Assembly: GCF_001570625.1 (NCBI RefSeq)
Contig: NZ_BBQT01000014.1
Coordinates: 1-64,000, forward strand
Reading direction: 5' to 3'
Length of the DNA: 64,000 nt
Origin: Syntrophomonas wolfei subsp. methylbutyratica
GTDB lineage: Bacteria; Bacillota; Syntrophomonadia; Syntrophomonadales; Syntrophomonadaceae
Shown: piece after piece, positions 1 through 8,149 of the stretch
How positions within the stretch are numbered: the stretch's first letter is position 1
How the letters are laid out: each line of letters opens with the position of its first letter
Translations under genes and position numbers: made by a program
Notes under the pieces: model-generated
What the model was told of the DNA's origin: nothing
Databases searched by the model: none
The model's input: only the letters and a program-made list of their open reading frames with translations

Positions 1-119
1 CAGGATGGGAGATTAGCGCGGCACCCCTTGAGCCACGAGACAAGCCGCAGGTGTTGCCCATGCGAAGACTGCGAGCGGTATATTTATGCAAGCTAATGCA
101 TATTTATAACTTTTTGCAG
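1..119 (-). repeat. Dispersed repeat family A, copy 1 (cut by window edge)
   Basis: This stretch is the reverse complement of the left part of the copy at 7759-8129. It ends with TTTTTGCAG at 111-119 and contains the same palindromic TTTATGCAAGC...GCATATTTATAA block and the 'caccccttgag' and 'gtgttgcccatgcg' segments. No coding frame is conserved between copies. The other end lies outside the window. Confidence 0.8.
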
Positions 120-173
120 TGACATCATTACTTTATTACGATAGAACATAAACTTTGCTTTCACCTGGAGATT

Positions 174-270
174 TATAACGAGGTGAAATATGTCCCCCGC
201 TAAGCGGTCGCCTATTAACAAAACAGGCGGCGGTTTCTAATCCCCCGCCTCGTTGCAGCGCTGTGTTGTA
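174..270 (+). repeat. Repeat family B, copy 1
   Basis: About 97 bp nearly identical to the reverse complement of 12782-12880. Shared landmarks are TATAACGAGG at one end, CCGCTAAGCG, AACAAAACAGGCGGCGG and TTGCAGCGCTGTGTT at the other end. It lies in the gene-free stretch 120-331, in which I see nothing else. The GC-rich arms can pair into hairpins. No open frame is conserved. Confidence 0.8.
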
Positions 271-331
271 AATGCTCCGCAGTTTCTTCCGATGCTCAAA
301 TGATTCGAGCCGTTAAACCATGAAAGATGAA

Positions 332-1081
332 TCATAGCTCTATCTTGCGATCATAAATTACCACCGCCAGGGTGAATACTAATGTCGCCGCCAGCAACAA
401 TATTAATAGCTCTCCGGTCAGGGACGAATTGTTAAGGATTGCCAGCGAATCAGCAGGCGTTATCATTTTCAGTTTAACGATAGAAAAATTGATGATTTTA
501 CTCATGCAATAAAAGGTGAGAAGGAAGACTATAAAAGTAATCAGACTGGAGAAACGCGAGCTTAATTTTCCTGTAATCTGACTCAAAAAGCCCATACTAA
601 TCAGGAATAGTAAAGCGGCAATACTTAGTAAATAAAACAGAATGGCCAGGTTCAAAATATCCGGGTAATTGGATATCAATTTCATAATATCCGGAATTGC
701 TTCCCGGGCCAAAAACAACCCCATCAAGACAGCTATCAAGGTACCTGCAATATACTGGGTAATTAAGGCAGCCAGCTTGGCCCCCATAATCATGACCCCT
801 GAAACAGGCAATGACATGATGAGATAAACCGTATTATTGCTCCACTCACGGCTTACCAGTTTGAAAGAAGAAATAAACGGCAAAAAAGCCGCCACGGCCA
901 GCACCATAAAAGTAGGTATTATAAAAACTGCCGGGTGAAATGATGTATACCGGTTCATATTAAAATAGAACAATCCGTTAAGAATCACTGCCGCAGCTAC
1001 TACTATAACGATTTCAGGCACTAATTCCCGCATATCTTTGGTATATAATTGGGAAAACATTTTCAACTTACTGGTGGACAT
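332..1081 (-). CDS. ABC-2 type transporter permease of a YtrA-regulated exporter
   Basis: Integral membrane subunit of an ABC transporter, 249 aa, with about six hydrophobic segments (near residues 22-42, 52-72, 105-125, 145-165, 178-195, 222-243). It has no recognisable nucleotide-binding motifs. Its start overlaps the end of the upstream ATPase gene by 14 nt, so the two are translationally coupled and belong to the operon that begins with the GntR/YtrA-type repressor. Such YtrA-ABC operons in Firmicutes usually respond to cell-envelope stress or peptide antibiotics. The substrate here cannot be read from the sequence. Confidence 0.8.
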   Translation of the reverse strand: MSTSKLKMFSQLYTKDMRELVPEIVIVVAAAVILNGLFYFNMNRYTSFHPAVFIIPTFMVLAVAAFLPFISSFKLVSREWSNNTVYLIMSLPVSGVMIMGAKLAALITQYIAGTLIAVLMGLFLAREAIPDIMKLISNYPDILNLAILFYLLSIAALLFLISMGFLSQITGKLSSRFSSLITFIVFLLTFYCMSKIINFSIVKLKMITPADSLAILNNSSLTGELLILLLAATLVFTLAVVIYDRKIEL

Positions 1082-1766
1082 GGCGAAACGCCTCCTTCAT
1101 TATTTCTACCAGAGATTGGCCTCTTTCCACTCGGAATTCTTCCGCCGATCCGGAAAGCATAATCTTTCCTTGATCGATAAAAAACACTTCGTCAACCAGG
1201 CTCTCCACCTCGGCAATCTCATGAGTGGATATTATTATGGTCTGTTCCCCTTCCCGATAATCTCTTACCAGGGTGTTTATTATTTCTTCCCGGGTCAGAA
1301 TATCTATACCTGATAATGGTTCATCCATTAACAGATAAGGGGCACGCCGGGCAACAGTAAACAACAGCTTGGTTTTGGCCCTCTGACCTTTGGATATTTT
1401 ACCTATTTTCATTTCCGCACTCAGGTTTAAGTATTTTAAAAGCTCATGGTATTTATTATTATCCCAATCCACATAAAAGCTTCGGGTAAATCCGGCCGCC
1501 TGACCAATAGTCATCCAAGGATATAAATGATCTATTTCCGGCAAATAGGCTATTCGGGCTTTGCTCATGCGCGGCAATTCACCGTCTATCAGTACTTGCC
1601 CCTGATCCGGACGATTGAGCCCTGCTATCATTTTAATACTGGTTGATTTACCTGCTCCATTGGGACCAAAAAGACCAATTATTTTACCGGTGGGAAAATT
1701 TGCGTCCAACTTATCCAGAGCCAGTGTACTGCCGAACCTTTTCGACACCTCTTTAAACTCAATCAC
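1068..1766 (-). CDS. ABC transporter ATP-binding protein (YtrB/BcrA-like)
   Basis: Cytoplasmic ATPase that drives the neighbouring permease, 232 aa. Visible motifs are Walker A GPNGAGKST (about residue 34), a degenerate signature ISKGQRAK in place of LSGGQ, Walker B LLMDEPLSG and the switch histidine in STHEIAE. The degenerate signature is typical of the BcrA/YtrB exporter group. The start codon overlaps the stop of the GntR gene by 1 nt and the 3' end overlaps the permease by 14 nt, giving a tightly coupled three-gene operon. Confidence 0.88.
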   Translation of the reverse strand: MIEFKEVSKRFGSTLALDKLDANFPTGKIIGLFGPNGAGKSTSIKMIAGLNRPDQGQVLIDGELPRMSKARIAYLPEIDHLYPWMTIGQAAGFTRSFYVDWDNNKYHELLKYLNLSAEMKIGKISKGQRAKTKLLFTVARRAPYLLMDEPLSGIDILTREEIINTLVRDYREGEQTIIISTHEIAEVESLVDEVFFIDQGKIMLSGSAEEFRVERGQSLVEIMKEAFRHVHQ

Positions 1767-2137
1767 TAAAACCCTCCTCCCTGTTCCTTTTCTTCTTCCT
1801 CCAACATGCTTATCATCTGGGCGCAGGTATATCCCAGAGACTTCATCTCCCCGACAAAATACTCCAGCACATCCCGGGCCATCTCCAACTTAATTTCTGT
1901 CAGCATCGGCTCGGCAGCAATAATAAATGTCCCCTGCCCCCGCTGCGTTTCCACCATTTGCAGGGCCTCCATTTCGCGATATGCTCTCTGCACGGTATTC
2001 GGGTTTATGCGTGCTTGTTCAGCATATTCCCGCTGGGATAATATTTTATCACCCGTCTTAAGCTCGCCCCGAATAAGCTGCTTTTTATAGCTGTCAATTA
2101 TCTGCCGATAAATGGGACGGGAACTGTCAAATTTCAT
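1766..2137 (-). CDS. GntR-family repressor, YtrA subfamily
   Basis: DNA-binding regulator of 123 aa. The N-terminal winged helix (residues about 5-72) carries the family pattern RPIYRQIIDSYKKQL, a recognition helix around INPNTVQRAYREME and QRGQGTFI. The C-terminus is a short dimerisation segment, as in the YtrA subfamily. I chose the ATG at 2137 because GGAGGTGG at 2143-2150 is correctly spaced before it; an ATG at 2158 lies before that site. It is first in an operon with an ABC ATPase and permease, which it very probably autoregulates. Confidence 0.88.
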   Translation of the reverse strand: MKFDSSRPIYRQIIDSYKKQLIRGELKTGDKILSQREYAEQARINPNTVQRAYREMEALQMVETQRGQGTFIIAAEPMLTEIKLEMARDVLEYFVGEMKSLGYTCAQMISMLEEEEKEQGGGF

Positions 2138-2178
2138 GGCTTCCACCTCCTGGGCCATTAGTGCACTAGTCTAATAGT

Positions 2179-2215
2179 TTACTGTTATAGTAAGCGTATT
2201 ATTAATTATTGTCAA
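2179..2215 (-). promoter_or_regulatory. Promoter and operator of the YtrA-type operon
   Basis: On the minus strand TTGACA (2210-2215) and TACTAT (2187-2192) are separated by exactly 17 bp. The 15-bp inverted repeat TTACTATAACAGTAA (2179-2193) covers the -10 box, where a repressor would block RNA polymerase. It lies 42 bp before the chosen start of the GntR gene. The promoter is read directly; its use as the YtrA operator is inferred. Confidence 0.72.
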
Positions 2216-2408
2216 GCGGTTTATTGAAAAGCTCAAGAATATAGACGTGAAAAAGGGCAGGGACTGGAATCTTCTAATGTAATCTTCTGCCCTGCTTCCA
2301 CCCAGGCAGCTCAACCTCACATCTAAATTTTTCAAGAGAAATAGATATGGATATTTTAGGCATCATTGGCTATAATAATAGTAAATATTAAATTAGACGG
2401 AGGTTATT

Positions 2409-3632
2409 ATGACCTATATTAGCCGGCATACAGAAGCTACGGCAGATAAAGCTGCAAAAATGTTTCCGGTAGTTTTAATTACAGGAGCCCGGCAGGTAGG
2501 CAAGACTACATTACTAAAACATATGACCAGCGATATTCCCTACTTAACCCTGGATGATCCGATTTTATTGCAAAATGCCATTGAGGAAGCGGGAAGCTTT
2601 TTCAAAATGACACCGCCACCGGTAATGCTTGATGAGATACAGTATGCACCCAGCCTGTTTAGCTATATTAAAATGAGCGTGGACGAAAGCGGCAAGAAAG
2701 GACAGTTTTTTTTGACCGGTTCGCAGCAATTTAATATGATGAAAAATGTTAGCGAAAGTCTCGCCGGCCGGATTGGCATTATTAATCTGCCAGGCTTATC
2801 TCTGCGCGAAATTAAAAACGATGCTTTTAATGAGCCTTTTGTACCGGGTGAGGAGTTCTTCGGAAAAAGGAAAACTTCCGTCCAGCAAAGTGATTACAAG
2901 GAATTATGGGAGATTATCCACCAGGGTACAATGCCAGCCATGCATGCAGATAAGCTTGACTGGCAGATGTTTTATGCTGCCTATGCCAAAACCTATATCG
3001 AGCGTGATGTAAGAGCACTGGCCCAGGTTGGCGATCAAATTAAATTTATAAAATTCATGACCGCTATGGCCGCCAGAACCGGGCAAATGCTTAACTTATC
3101 AGCTGTGAGCAGAGAAACCGGTATAAGCGTGCCGACCGCCGACAGATGGCTGTCCATTTTGATTTCATCAAACATAGTATACTTGCTACCGCCGTACTAT
3201 AGTAACATTACCAAAAGAATGGTGAAAACACCCAAGCTTTATTTTCTGGACACCGGACTGGCAGCATATCTCACCAAATGGAACACGCCTCAGGTGCTGG
3301 AGGCAGGTGCTATGGCGGGCGCCTTTTTTGAAACCTTTGTAGTTTCCGAAATCCTAAAAAGTTATTACAATACCGGAATTTTAGAGCCGGCTCTCTATTA
3401 TTACCGGGACAAGGACGCTAAAGAGATTGATATTCTAATTGAACAAAATGGCATGATTTATCCAGTTGAGATTAAAAAAACCGCCAATCCGGGCAAGGAG
3501 CACATCGAACATTTTTCCGTATTGAATAAGCTTAAAGGTGTAAAGATAGGCAGCGGTGGCGTTATCTGCCTGTATGACAAGTTAATTCCCATCAACGATA
3601 AAAACCTGAGCATCCCGGTGGCATGGGTGTAG
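2409..3632 (+). CDS. ATP-binding protein with DUF4143 domain
   Basis: 407 aa AAA-type ATPase of the widespread ATPase/DUF4143 family. The N-terminal ATPase domain has Walker A GARQVGKTTL (about residues 26-35) and Walker B VMLDEIQYAP (about 74-83), followed by the sensor segment FFLTGSQQF. The C-terminal DUF4143 domain has YFLDTGLAAYLT, the typical FETFVVSEI and the nuclease-like EIDILIEQNG...YPVEIKKT. GGAGG at 2399-2403 supports the ATG. It stands alone. The cellular role of this family is not settled; many members are near mobile or toxin-antitoxin loci. Confidence 0.85.
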   Translation: MTYISRHTEATADKAAKMFPVVLITGARQVGKTTLLKHMTSDIPYLTLDDPILLQNAIEEAGSFFKMTPPPVMLDEIQYAPSLFSYIKMSVDESGKKGQFFLTGSQQFNMMKNVSESLAGRIGIINLPGLSLREIKNDAFNEPFVPGEEFFGKRKTSVQQSDYKELWEIIHQGTMPAMHADKLDWQMFYAAYAKTYIERDVRALAQVGDQIKFIKFMTAMAARTGQMLNLSAVSRETGISVPTADRWLSILISSNIVYLLPPYYSNITKRMVKTPKLYFLDTGLAAYLTKWNTPQVLEAGAMAGAFFETFVVSEILKSYYNTGILEPALYYYRDKDAKEIDILIEQNGMIYPVEIKKTANPGKEHIEHFSVLNKLKGVKIGSGGVICLYDKLIPINDKNLSIPVAWV

Positions 3633-3782
3633 AATTATCCTGGTTTCTAACTTCTGACCGCCTTTTGCTCTCAGGGCATCATCCGGTCGATATGTTTTAC
3701 TGCCGGTACAGGCTGATATTAGCAATATTCTCTACATGAAACTACTCTTGAAAATTCTTAAGACTTTTCACAATTCTCAGGC

Positions 3783-4469
3783 TTAAATATCCAGCTGAAA
3801 AGGATTATAGCTAACCGCGTGGTCGTAGGTATCAATACCCTCCCGACGCTTCAGCCATCCCACCACCGCATAAGTTAGAGGAGTAGCCAAAATTTCAAAA
3901 GCCACTTTAAAAAGGTACTGGTAAAGCACCATCTGCAGGAGAACTGCATTGGGTACCACTCCCAGAAAACAGACGGTAATAAAAACTATGGTATCAAGCC
4001 CTTCCCCAATCAGGGTAGAACCAATGGTGCGCGTCCACAGCCATTTCCCCCGGGTCAATATCTTCATCCGCGACAGAATAGCAGCGTTGGAGAATTCCCC
4101 CAAGAGGTAAGCTAAAAGGGAAGCCGAAACAATGCGCGGGGTCATGCCTAAAACGGTCGCAAAAGCCTCTTCCGCTTCAAAAAAGCCGGGGGAGGGTATC
4201 GCCATAACCAGGAAAAAAACTCCTACCATCAGAATGTTGCAGGCAAAGCCGGTCCATATAACCATCCGGGCCCGGCCATAACCGTAAACTTCGGTAAGTA
4301 TATCACCAAAGATATAAGCCAGCGGAAATAAGATTACGGCCCCGGGCAAGATCATGCTTCCAATGGTGATAAGTTTCCCCGCTATGATATTGGATAACAA
4401 CAAAGAAGTTACAAAAAGACAGGCAATGATGACAAATAAGTGCGACAGTCTATTCTGTTCCTTAAGCAA
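3783..4469 (-). CDS. Queuosine precursor transporter (YhhQ/DUF165 family)
   Basis: Membrane protein of 228 aa with about six hydrophobic helices. The family hallmark LFPLAYIFGDILTEVYGYG is at residues about 46-64, followed by RMVIWTGF. Members import queuosine precursors (preQ0/preQ1, queuine) for tRNA modification. Translation appears to start at TTG 4469 after GGGGAG. I looked for a preQ1 riboswitch upstream and found no convincing one. The 3' neighbour is convergent and there is no operon partner. Confidence 0.85.
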   Translation of the reverse strand: MLKEQNRLSHLFVIIACLFVTSLLLSNIIAGKLITIGSMILPGAVILFPLAYIFGDILTEVYGYGRARMVIWTGFACNILMVGVFFLVMAIPSPGFFEAEEAFATVLGMTPRIVSASLLAYLLGEFSNAAILSRMKILTRGKWLWTRTIGSTLIGEGLDTIVFITVCFLGVVPNAVLLQMVLYQYLFKVAFEILATPLTYAVVGWLKRREGIDTYDHAVSYNPFQLDI

Positions 4470-4687
4470 TTCTAATCTCCCCTCAACCTAATTCTCTCTT
4501 AACCCAGTTTTACTATCCATAAGTATAAATAAGAAGTAGGCTGTTGGCAAAATTTTATCGCCGGTTTATTGATTTTTGAACTGGCCTCTCGGCAATTGCT
4601 CCAGGCTAAATATCGCTTCCTCATCTCGTCCACCAGCTTTTGCTGTCGTATCCGGTGCAAAAATGAAGTTGTTTGACTAGAAGATAG

Positions 4688-5422
4688 TTATATTTCAGCA
4701 AAAATATCTCCTAACGATATCTTAAGCCCGGCAAAAGCGCTTGATTCTATGGTATCTTCCTCCCCCAGGATTTTTAAGCTGTCTATATCTCTCTCGGGGG
4801 AGAAGGAGTACTGTAAAATACTCTTGTTCTCCAGATTTACCACCCAGTACTCCGAAACACCGCTTTTCATGTACAGGTTTAGCTTCGTAACCATATCCTT
4901 GCCTTTAGTTGATGGAGACAATACTTCAACAACAAGTGTGGGGATGCCCTCATATTTATTAGCCTCGTTGACCTTATCCAGGTCGCAGATAACAACCACA
5001 TCCGGCTGGACAACATTAGGATCTTCTTCGAATTTGGTGGCAAAGCCGAAAAGCCTCACATCAAAAGGCGAGGTTAATGAGCGGCAGGACTTTCCTCTAA
5101 AATAGTTATTGAAGTGCCAGGCTATTTCATTCACCACAACCTGATGTTTAAAACTTGGTGAAGCCAGCAAGTAAATTTCCCCATTGATGAGTTCATACCT
5201 CTGGTCAGATGAATCAACCAAATCCATGTATTCTTCATAGCTGATTCTCTTCTTTGTTTTATAGTTTTTTGATTCTTCGTGAACCAGAAAATAATCAGAT
5301 TCATTATAGCGAAGCAATTTGGCCACGCTTCTCCCGTTTTTGGTGATAATAATATCTTCCTTCTCTAACAAGGAAAGATACTTCCCGAAAGCATTCTGCA
5401 AATCTGTACTTTTGACACGCAT
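4688..5422 (-). CDS. Fusion of a Phd-like antitoxin domain with a Uma2-family (DUF820) nuclease-fold domain
   Basis: 244 aa. Residues 1-45 look like a prevent-host-death/YefM antitoxin fold (VKSTDLQNAFGKYLSLLEKEDIIITKNGRSVAKLL). From about residue 60 the sequence matches Uma2/DUF820: YELINGEIYLLASPS, the acidic PDVVVICD and LVVEVLSPSTKGKD, which carry the PD-(D/E)XK nuclease-fold residues. GGGGTGAG precedes the ATG. Uma2 proteins are very common in some bacteria, but their function is unknown. The joined Phd-like domain suggests DNA binding or self-regulation; this is inference. Confidence 0.8.
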   Translation of the reverse strand: MRVKSTDLQNAFGKYLSLLEKEDIIITKNGRSVAKLLRYNESDYFLVHEESKNYKTKKRISYEEYMDLVDSSDQRYELINGEIYLLASPSFKHQVVVNEIAWHFNNYFRGKSCRSLTSPFDVRLFGFATKFEEDPNVVQPDVVVICDLDKVNEANKYEGIPTLVVEVLSPSTKGKDMVTKLNLYMKSGVSEYWVVNLENKSILQYSFSPERDIDSLKILGEEDTIESSAFAGLKISLGDIFAEI

Positions 5423-5521
5423 AAGCTCACCCCGGCTTCTTATTTTAGCTATTATTTTAAGTGGCTTTAGCTATATTGTCAATTTATATTACCTATACGG
5501 GAATTGCTTTATTCATGGCAT

Positions 5522-5701
5522 TTACCTGTCATAAGGCAGGTTAGGCCTGTTTCGCAAACAAATAACATGAAAATATCTCTCTTCAAACACAATATAGGGC
5601 TTGTTTCCGATATAGTTTTTGCATATTTTGCACGGTGTCCTGGCTATTCGGTTTTTCTTTTCGGCCTGAAGCTGTTTCTCGAAAGCAGTCATGGTTTTCA
5701 T
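5522..5701 (-). CDS. Small protein with CxxC...HxxC zinc-binding pattern
   Basis: A 59-aa frame that I do not recognise. It has CKIC near residue 20 and HVIC near residue 45, with aromatic residues between (YIVFEERYF), so one zinc could be bound. GGGGAG at 5708-5713 lies 6 nt before the ATG at 5701, which argues for translation; an ATG at 5707 directly abuts that site. The composition is plausible for a real protein, but no family is apparent. Confidence 0.45.
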   Translation of the reverse strand: MKTMTAFEKQLQAEKKNRIARTPCKICKNYIGNKPYIVFEERYFHVICLRNRPNLPYDR

Positions 5702-5792
5702 GCACATCTCCCCTTTCTATGGCAACCGGAAGGTGACGCTTTTCCCTACCATAACCTTCTTCTCCTGAACCCGGACGAATCATATACATCAA

Positions 5793-6135
5793 ATCGTGGC
5801 CCTGAATCCTAATCCACGAAAATTATATCCTTTTTTTAACCAACATAAACTCATATAAACATAAAATGGAGACTTCCAGCTAAAACTGGGATCCTCCAGC
5901 AAATTATCTGTTCCATAATACCTTATATTTATGTAATGACCTGGCAACTCGGAAGCTTGGAGACCCTTGTTTCTTGTTTTTATTATAACAGATTAATTAA
6001 AAATACTCTAGATTGCAGCATTAATGGTAATAACAGGTTCCCCTACTTTTCCCGACCCTGGATTTGCGCTAAGATAATAATAATCCGATTCGGCGCCGCT
6101 TAAAGCAATATTGCAGAAAGGAATGATTACTTAGC
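5793..6135. other. Gene-free stretch upstream of the alcohol dehydrogenase
   Basis: No coding frame. It contains one interrupted hairpin at 5868-5897 (GGAG/CTCC outside and CCAG/CTGG inside) and AT-rich DNA. It should hold the promoter of the downstream dehydrogenase, but I could not pick out a clear -35/-10 pair. Confidence 0.4.
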
Positions 6136-7320
6136 ATGTTAACCTTTGATATTCAATTTCCCACCCGTATTCATTTTGGCCGGGGCAAGATTGAGGAATT
6201 GGCCCGGGAGATTTTGACTTATGGCAAAAAGGTGCTGCTGGTCTACGGTGGAGGCAGCATTAAGCGTAGCGGGCTTTATGAACAGCTGCTAAATATTTTT
6301 AAAGAGTCCGGAATCACAGCTATAGAACTGCCCGGGGTCCAACCCAACCCGCGAATAAGCAGTGTGCGCCAGGGGGTAAAGCTCTGCCGGGAACATGGGG
6401 TAGAACTGCTGTTGGCAGTCGGCGGGGGAAGTACTATTGATTGCGCTAAAATTATTGCTGCCGGGACCAGCTATGAGGGGGATGCCTGGGACTTCTTTAC
6501 CCGCCGGGCTAGGATAACCCAGGCTTTACCGCTGGGATGCATACTGACTCTGGCTGCTACCGGCTCGGAAATGAACGGGAACGCGGTTATCAGCAACGAA
6601 GAAACGGAGCAGAAGCTAGGCACCGGCAGTCCCTTATTGATTCCCCGTTTTTCCATCCTCGATCCGGAATACAGCTTCAGCGTTCCGCCTGAACAAACAG
6701 CGGCGGGAACGGTAGATATTATGAGCCATGTATTTGAGCAATATTTCAGCCCTACTCCGGGAACCTTTATTCAGGATCGCCTGGCGGAAGCTATGCTTAA
6801 GACCTGCATCCACTACGGGCCGATAGCCCTGGCCGAACCGGACAACTATGAGGCCCGGGCCAATCTGATGTGGACCGGAAGCCTGGCCCTGAATGGATTG
6901 CTGGGAGCGGGCAAGCGCACTGATTGGGCTACCCACGATATGGAACACGAAATCAGCGCCATCTATGATGTAACCCATGGTCTGGGCCTGGCCATCCTCA
7001 CTCCCTATTGGATGTACTATGTGCTGGATGAGAAAACCGCACCCCGGCTGGCGGATTATGCCCGCTATGTCTGGGGGATAGAAGGAAGTGAAGACCTGGC
7101 CGTGGCCCGGGCGGGCATAAACAAGACGGCGGAGTTTTTCCGCTCGCTGCATCTGGCCGGCAGTCTGAAAGAAATCGGGGTGGAAGCAGAGCGACTGGAG
7201 GAAATGGCCACGAAAGCAACCGCCTGGGGAGCCCTGGGGGCATTTAAGAAACTGGAATATTCGGATGTACTGAAGATTTTACAAAACGCCTACAAGGGAA
7301 ATATCCCTTTTAGCGCATAA
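6136..7320 (+). CDS. Iron-containing alcohol dehydrogenase (butanol dehydrogenase-like)
   Basis: NAD(P)H-dependent reduction of aldehydes to alcohols or the reverse, cytoplasmic, 394 aa, the usual length of the BdhA/YqhD branch. The nucleotide-binding loop GGGSTIDCAK is near residue 96-105. The metal ligands fall in DIMSHVFEQYF and DWATHDMEHEISAIYDVTHGLG, which holds the paired histidines of the iron site. AAAGGAATG precedes the ATG. It is monocistronic, with a perfect inverted repeat after the stop. In a fermentative or syntrophic anaerobe it would balance reducing equivalents; the exact substrate is not readable. Confidence 0.9.
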   Translation: MLTFDIQFPTRIHFGRGKIEELAREILTYGKKVLLVYGGGSIKRSGLYEQLLNIFKESGITAIELPGVQPNPRISSVRQGVKLCREHGVELLLAVGGGSTIDCAKIIAAGTSYEGDAWDFFTRRARITQALPLGCILTLAATGSEMNGNAVISNEETEQKLGTGSPLLIPRFSILDPEYSFSVPPEQTAAGTVDIMSHVFEQYFSPTPGTFIQDRLAEAMLKTCIHYGPIALAEPDNYEARANLMWTGSLALNGLLGAGKRTDWATHDMEHEISAIYDVTHGLGLAILTPYWMYYVLDEKTAPRLADYARYVWGIEGSEDLAVARAGINKTAEFFRSLHLAGSLKEIGVEAERLEEMATKATAWGALGAFKKLEYSDVLKILQNAYKGNIPFSA

Positions 7321-7462
7321 GCCCGGCACTTTAGCAAATATTACTGGCTTCAATAATGCTTATGACACTGGGGGCTGTGACTTCAAGCACTATCAAGCAC
7401 TATATTGATACAATTGCCAGGGAATATTTAATTGCTTCTGGCTGTGGAATCTCGTTTTTAAA

Positions 7463-7491
7463 AAATTTAGGGGGTTCATCCCCCTAAATTT
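7463..7491. terminator. Perfect 12-bp inverted repeat after the dehydrogenase
   Basis: AAATTTAGGGGG (7463-7474), loop TTCAT, CCCCCTAAATTT (7480-7491). The stem is perfect. On the minus strand it runs on into a short T-run; on the plus strand there is no real T-run. It may act as a transcription terminator, or be the scar of an insertion, because it abuts the headless LuxR-domain remnant. Confidence 0.5.
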
Positions 7492-7794
7492 CTGGAAAAT
7501 ACGAAGAATCTCTCTCCGGCAGAACGTTCAGTCTTCGAGCTTTATGTAAAAGGCCATACAGCCAAAGAGATCGCCAACATTCTGTGCCTGAGCATAAATA
7601 CCATAAAGACACATAATAAACGCATCTATATGAAGTTGAATGTTTCTTCCCGGGAGGAATTGCTCCATTATATAAATAGGCTAAAGGAAATAGGAATTGA
7701 TGATTATGATGGACAAAAGATTCTCCGGGCAGATGAATTATTAAAATCATTTATTCCGCTGCAAAAAGTAATAATTATGCATTTGCTTGCATAA
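7471..7794 (+). pseudogene. LuxR-type HTH remnant without a start
   Basis: The frame is open from a stop at 7468-7470 to TAA at 7792-7794 and encodes a clear LuxR/GerE helix-turn-helix: LSPAERSVFELYVKGHTAKE, then NTIKTHNKRIYMKL. There is no upstream regulatory domain, no start codon before the HTH and no ribosome site; the frame begins inside the 12-bp hairpin. Its last 12 codons are encoded by dispersed repeat A. I read it as the decayed 3' end of a LuxR-family regulator whose stop has been replaced by the repeat. Confidence 0.75.
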
Positions 7795-8129
7795 ATATTC
7801 CGCCCGCAGTCTACGCATGGGCAACACCAACGGCTGGTCTCGCGGATCAAGGGGTTCCGCGCCAATCTCCCGTCCATGGGAGGTGGCGCTCTCGCGACAT
7901 CCTGTCGCTCGCCCCCTTTCGCCTGCTCGTCTTCGCCGGTGCAACCTTAATAGTAACATCCGAAGGATGGAACATCAGGAGTACCCGAAGGGTGAAGCAT
8001 CCATGCTTCGCCAACGCTCGCTTTGCATATTTATAACCATTCCTTTCGCTAACGCTCAGGCACAAAACGTGATGAAAGAATTTCTTTCAGATTTATGCAA
8101 CCCTATGCAACAAAAAGGGGTTTTTGCAG
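7759..8129 (+). repeat. Dispersed repeat family A, full copy with inverted ends
   Basis: 371 bp bounded by CTGCAAAAA (7759-7767) and TTTTTGCAG (8121-8129), an exact 9-bp terminal inverted repeat. Inside the left end is a palindromic block around 7775-7795. The central part (7937-8003) recurs at 14696-14760, and other parts recur at 1-119 and 29663-29891. Frames through it are not shared between copies, so I call no gene here. Confidence 0.8.
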
Positions 8130-8149
8130 TAGAGTCAATCATTATTTTG

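Noticed and set aside
4470-4687. Possible preQ1 riboswitch before the queuosine-precursor transporter
   Set aside because: No compact pseudoknot pattern with the A-rich tail was seen; only AT-rich DNA.
5868-5897. Hairpin with CCAG/CTGG as a riboswitch or terminator
   Set aside because: The stem is short and interrupted and has no T-run; no known RNA family fits.
6634-7152. Minus-strand 172-aa frame within the alcohol dehydrogenase
   Set aside because: Shadow of a well-supported gene; no ribosome site and no family resemblance.
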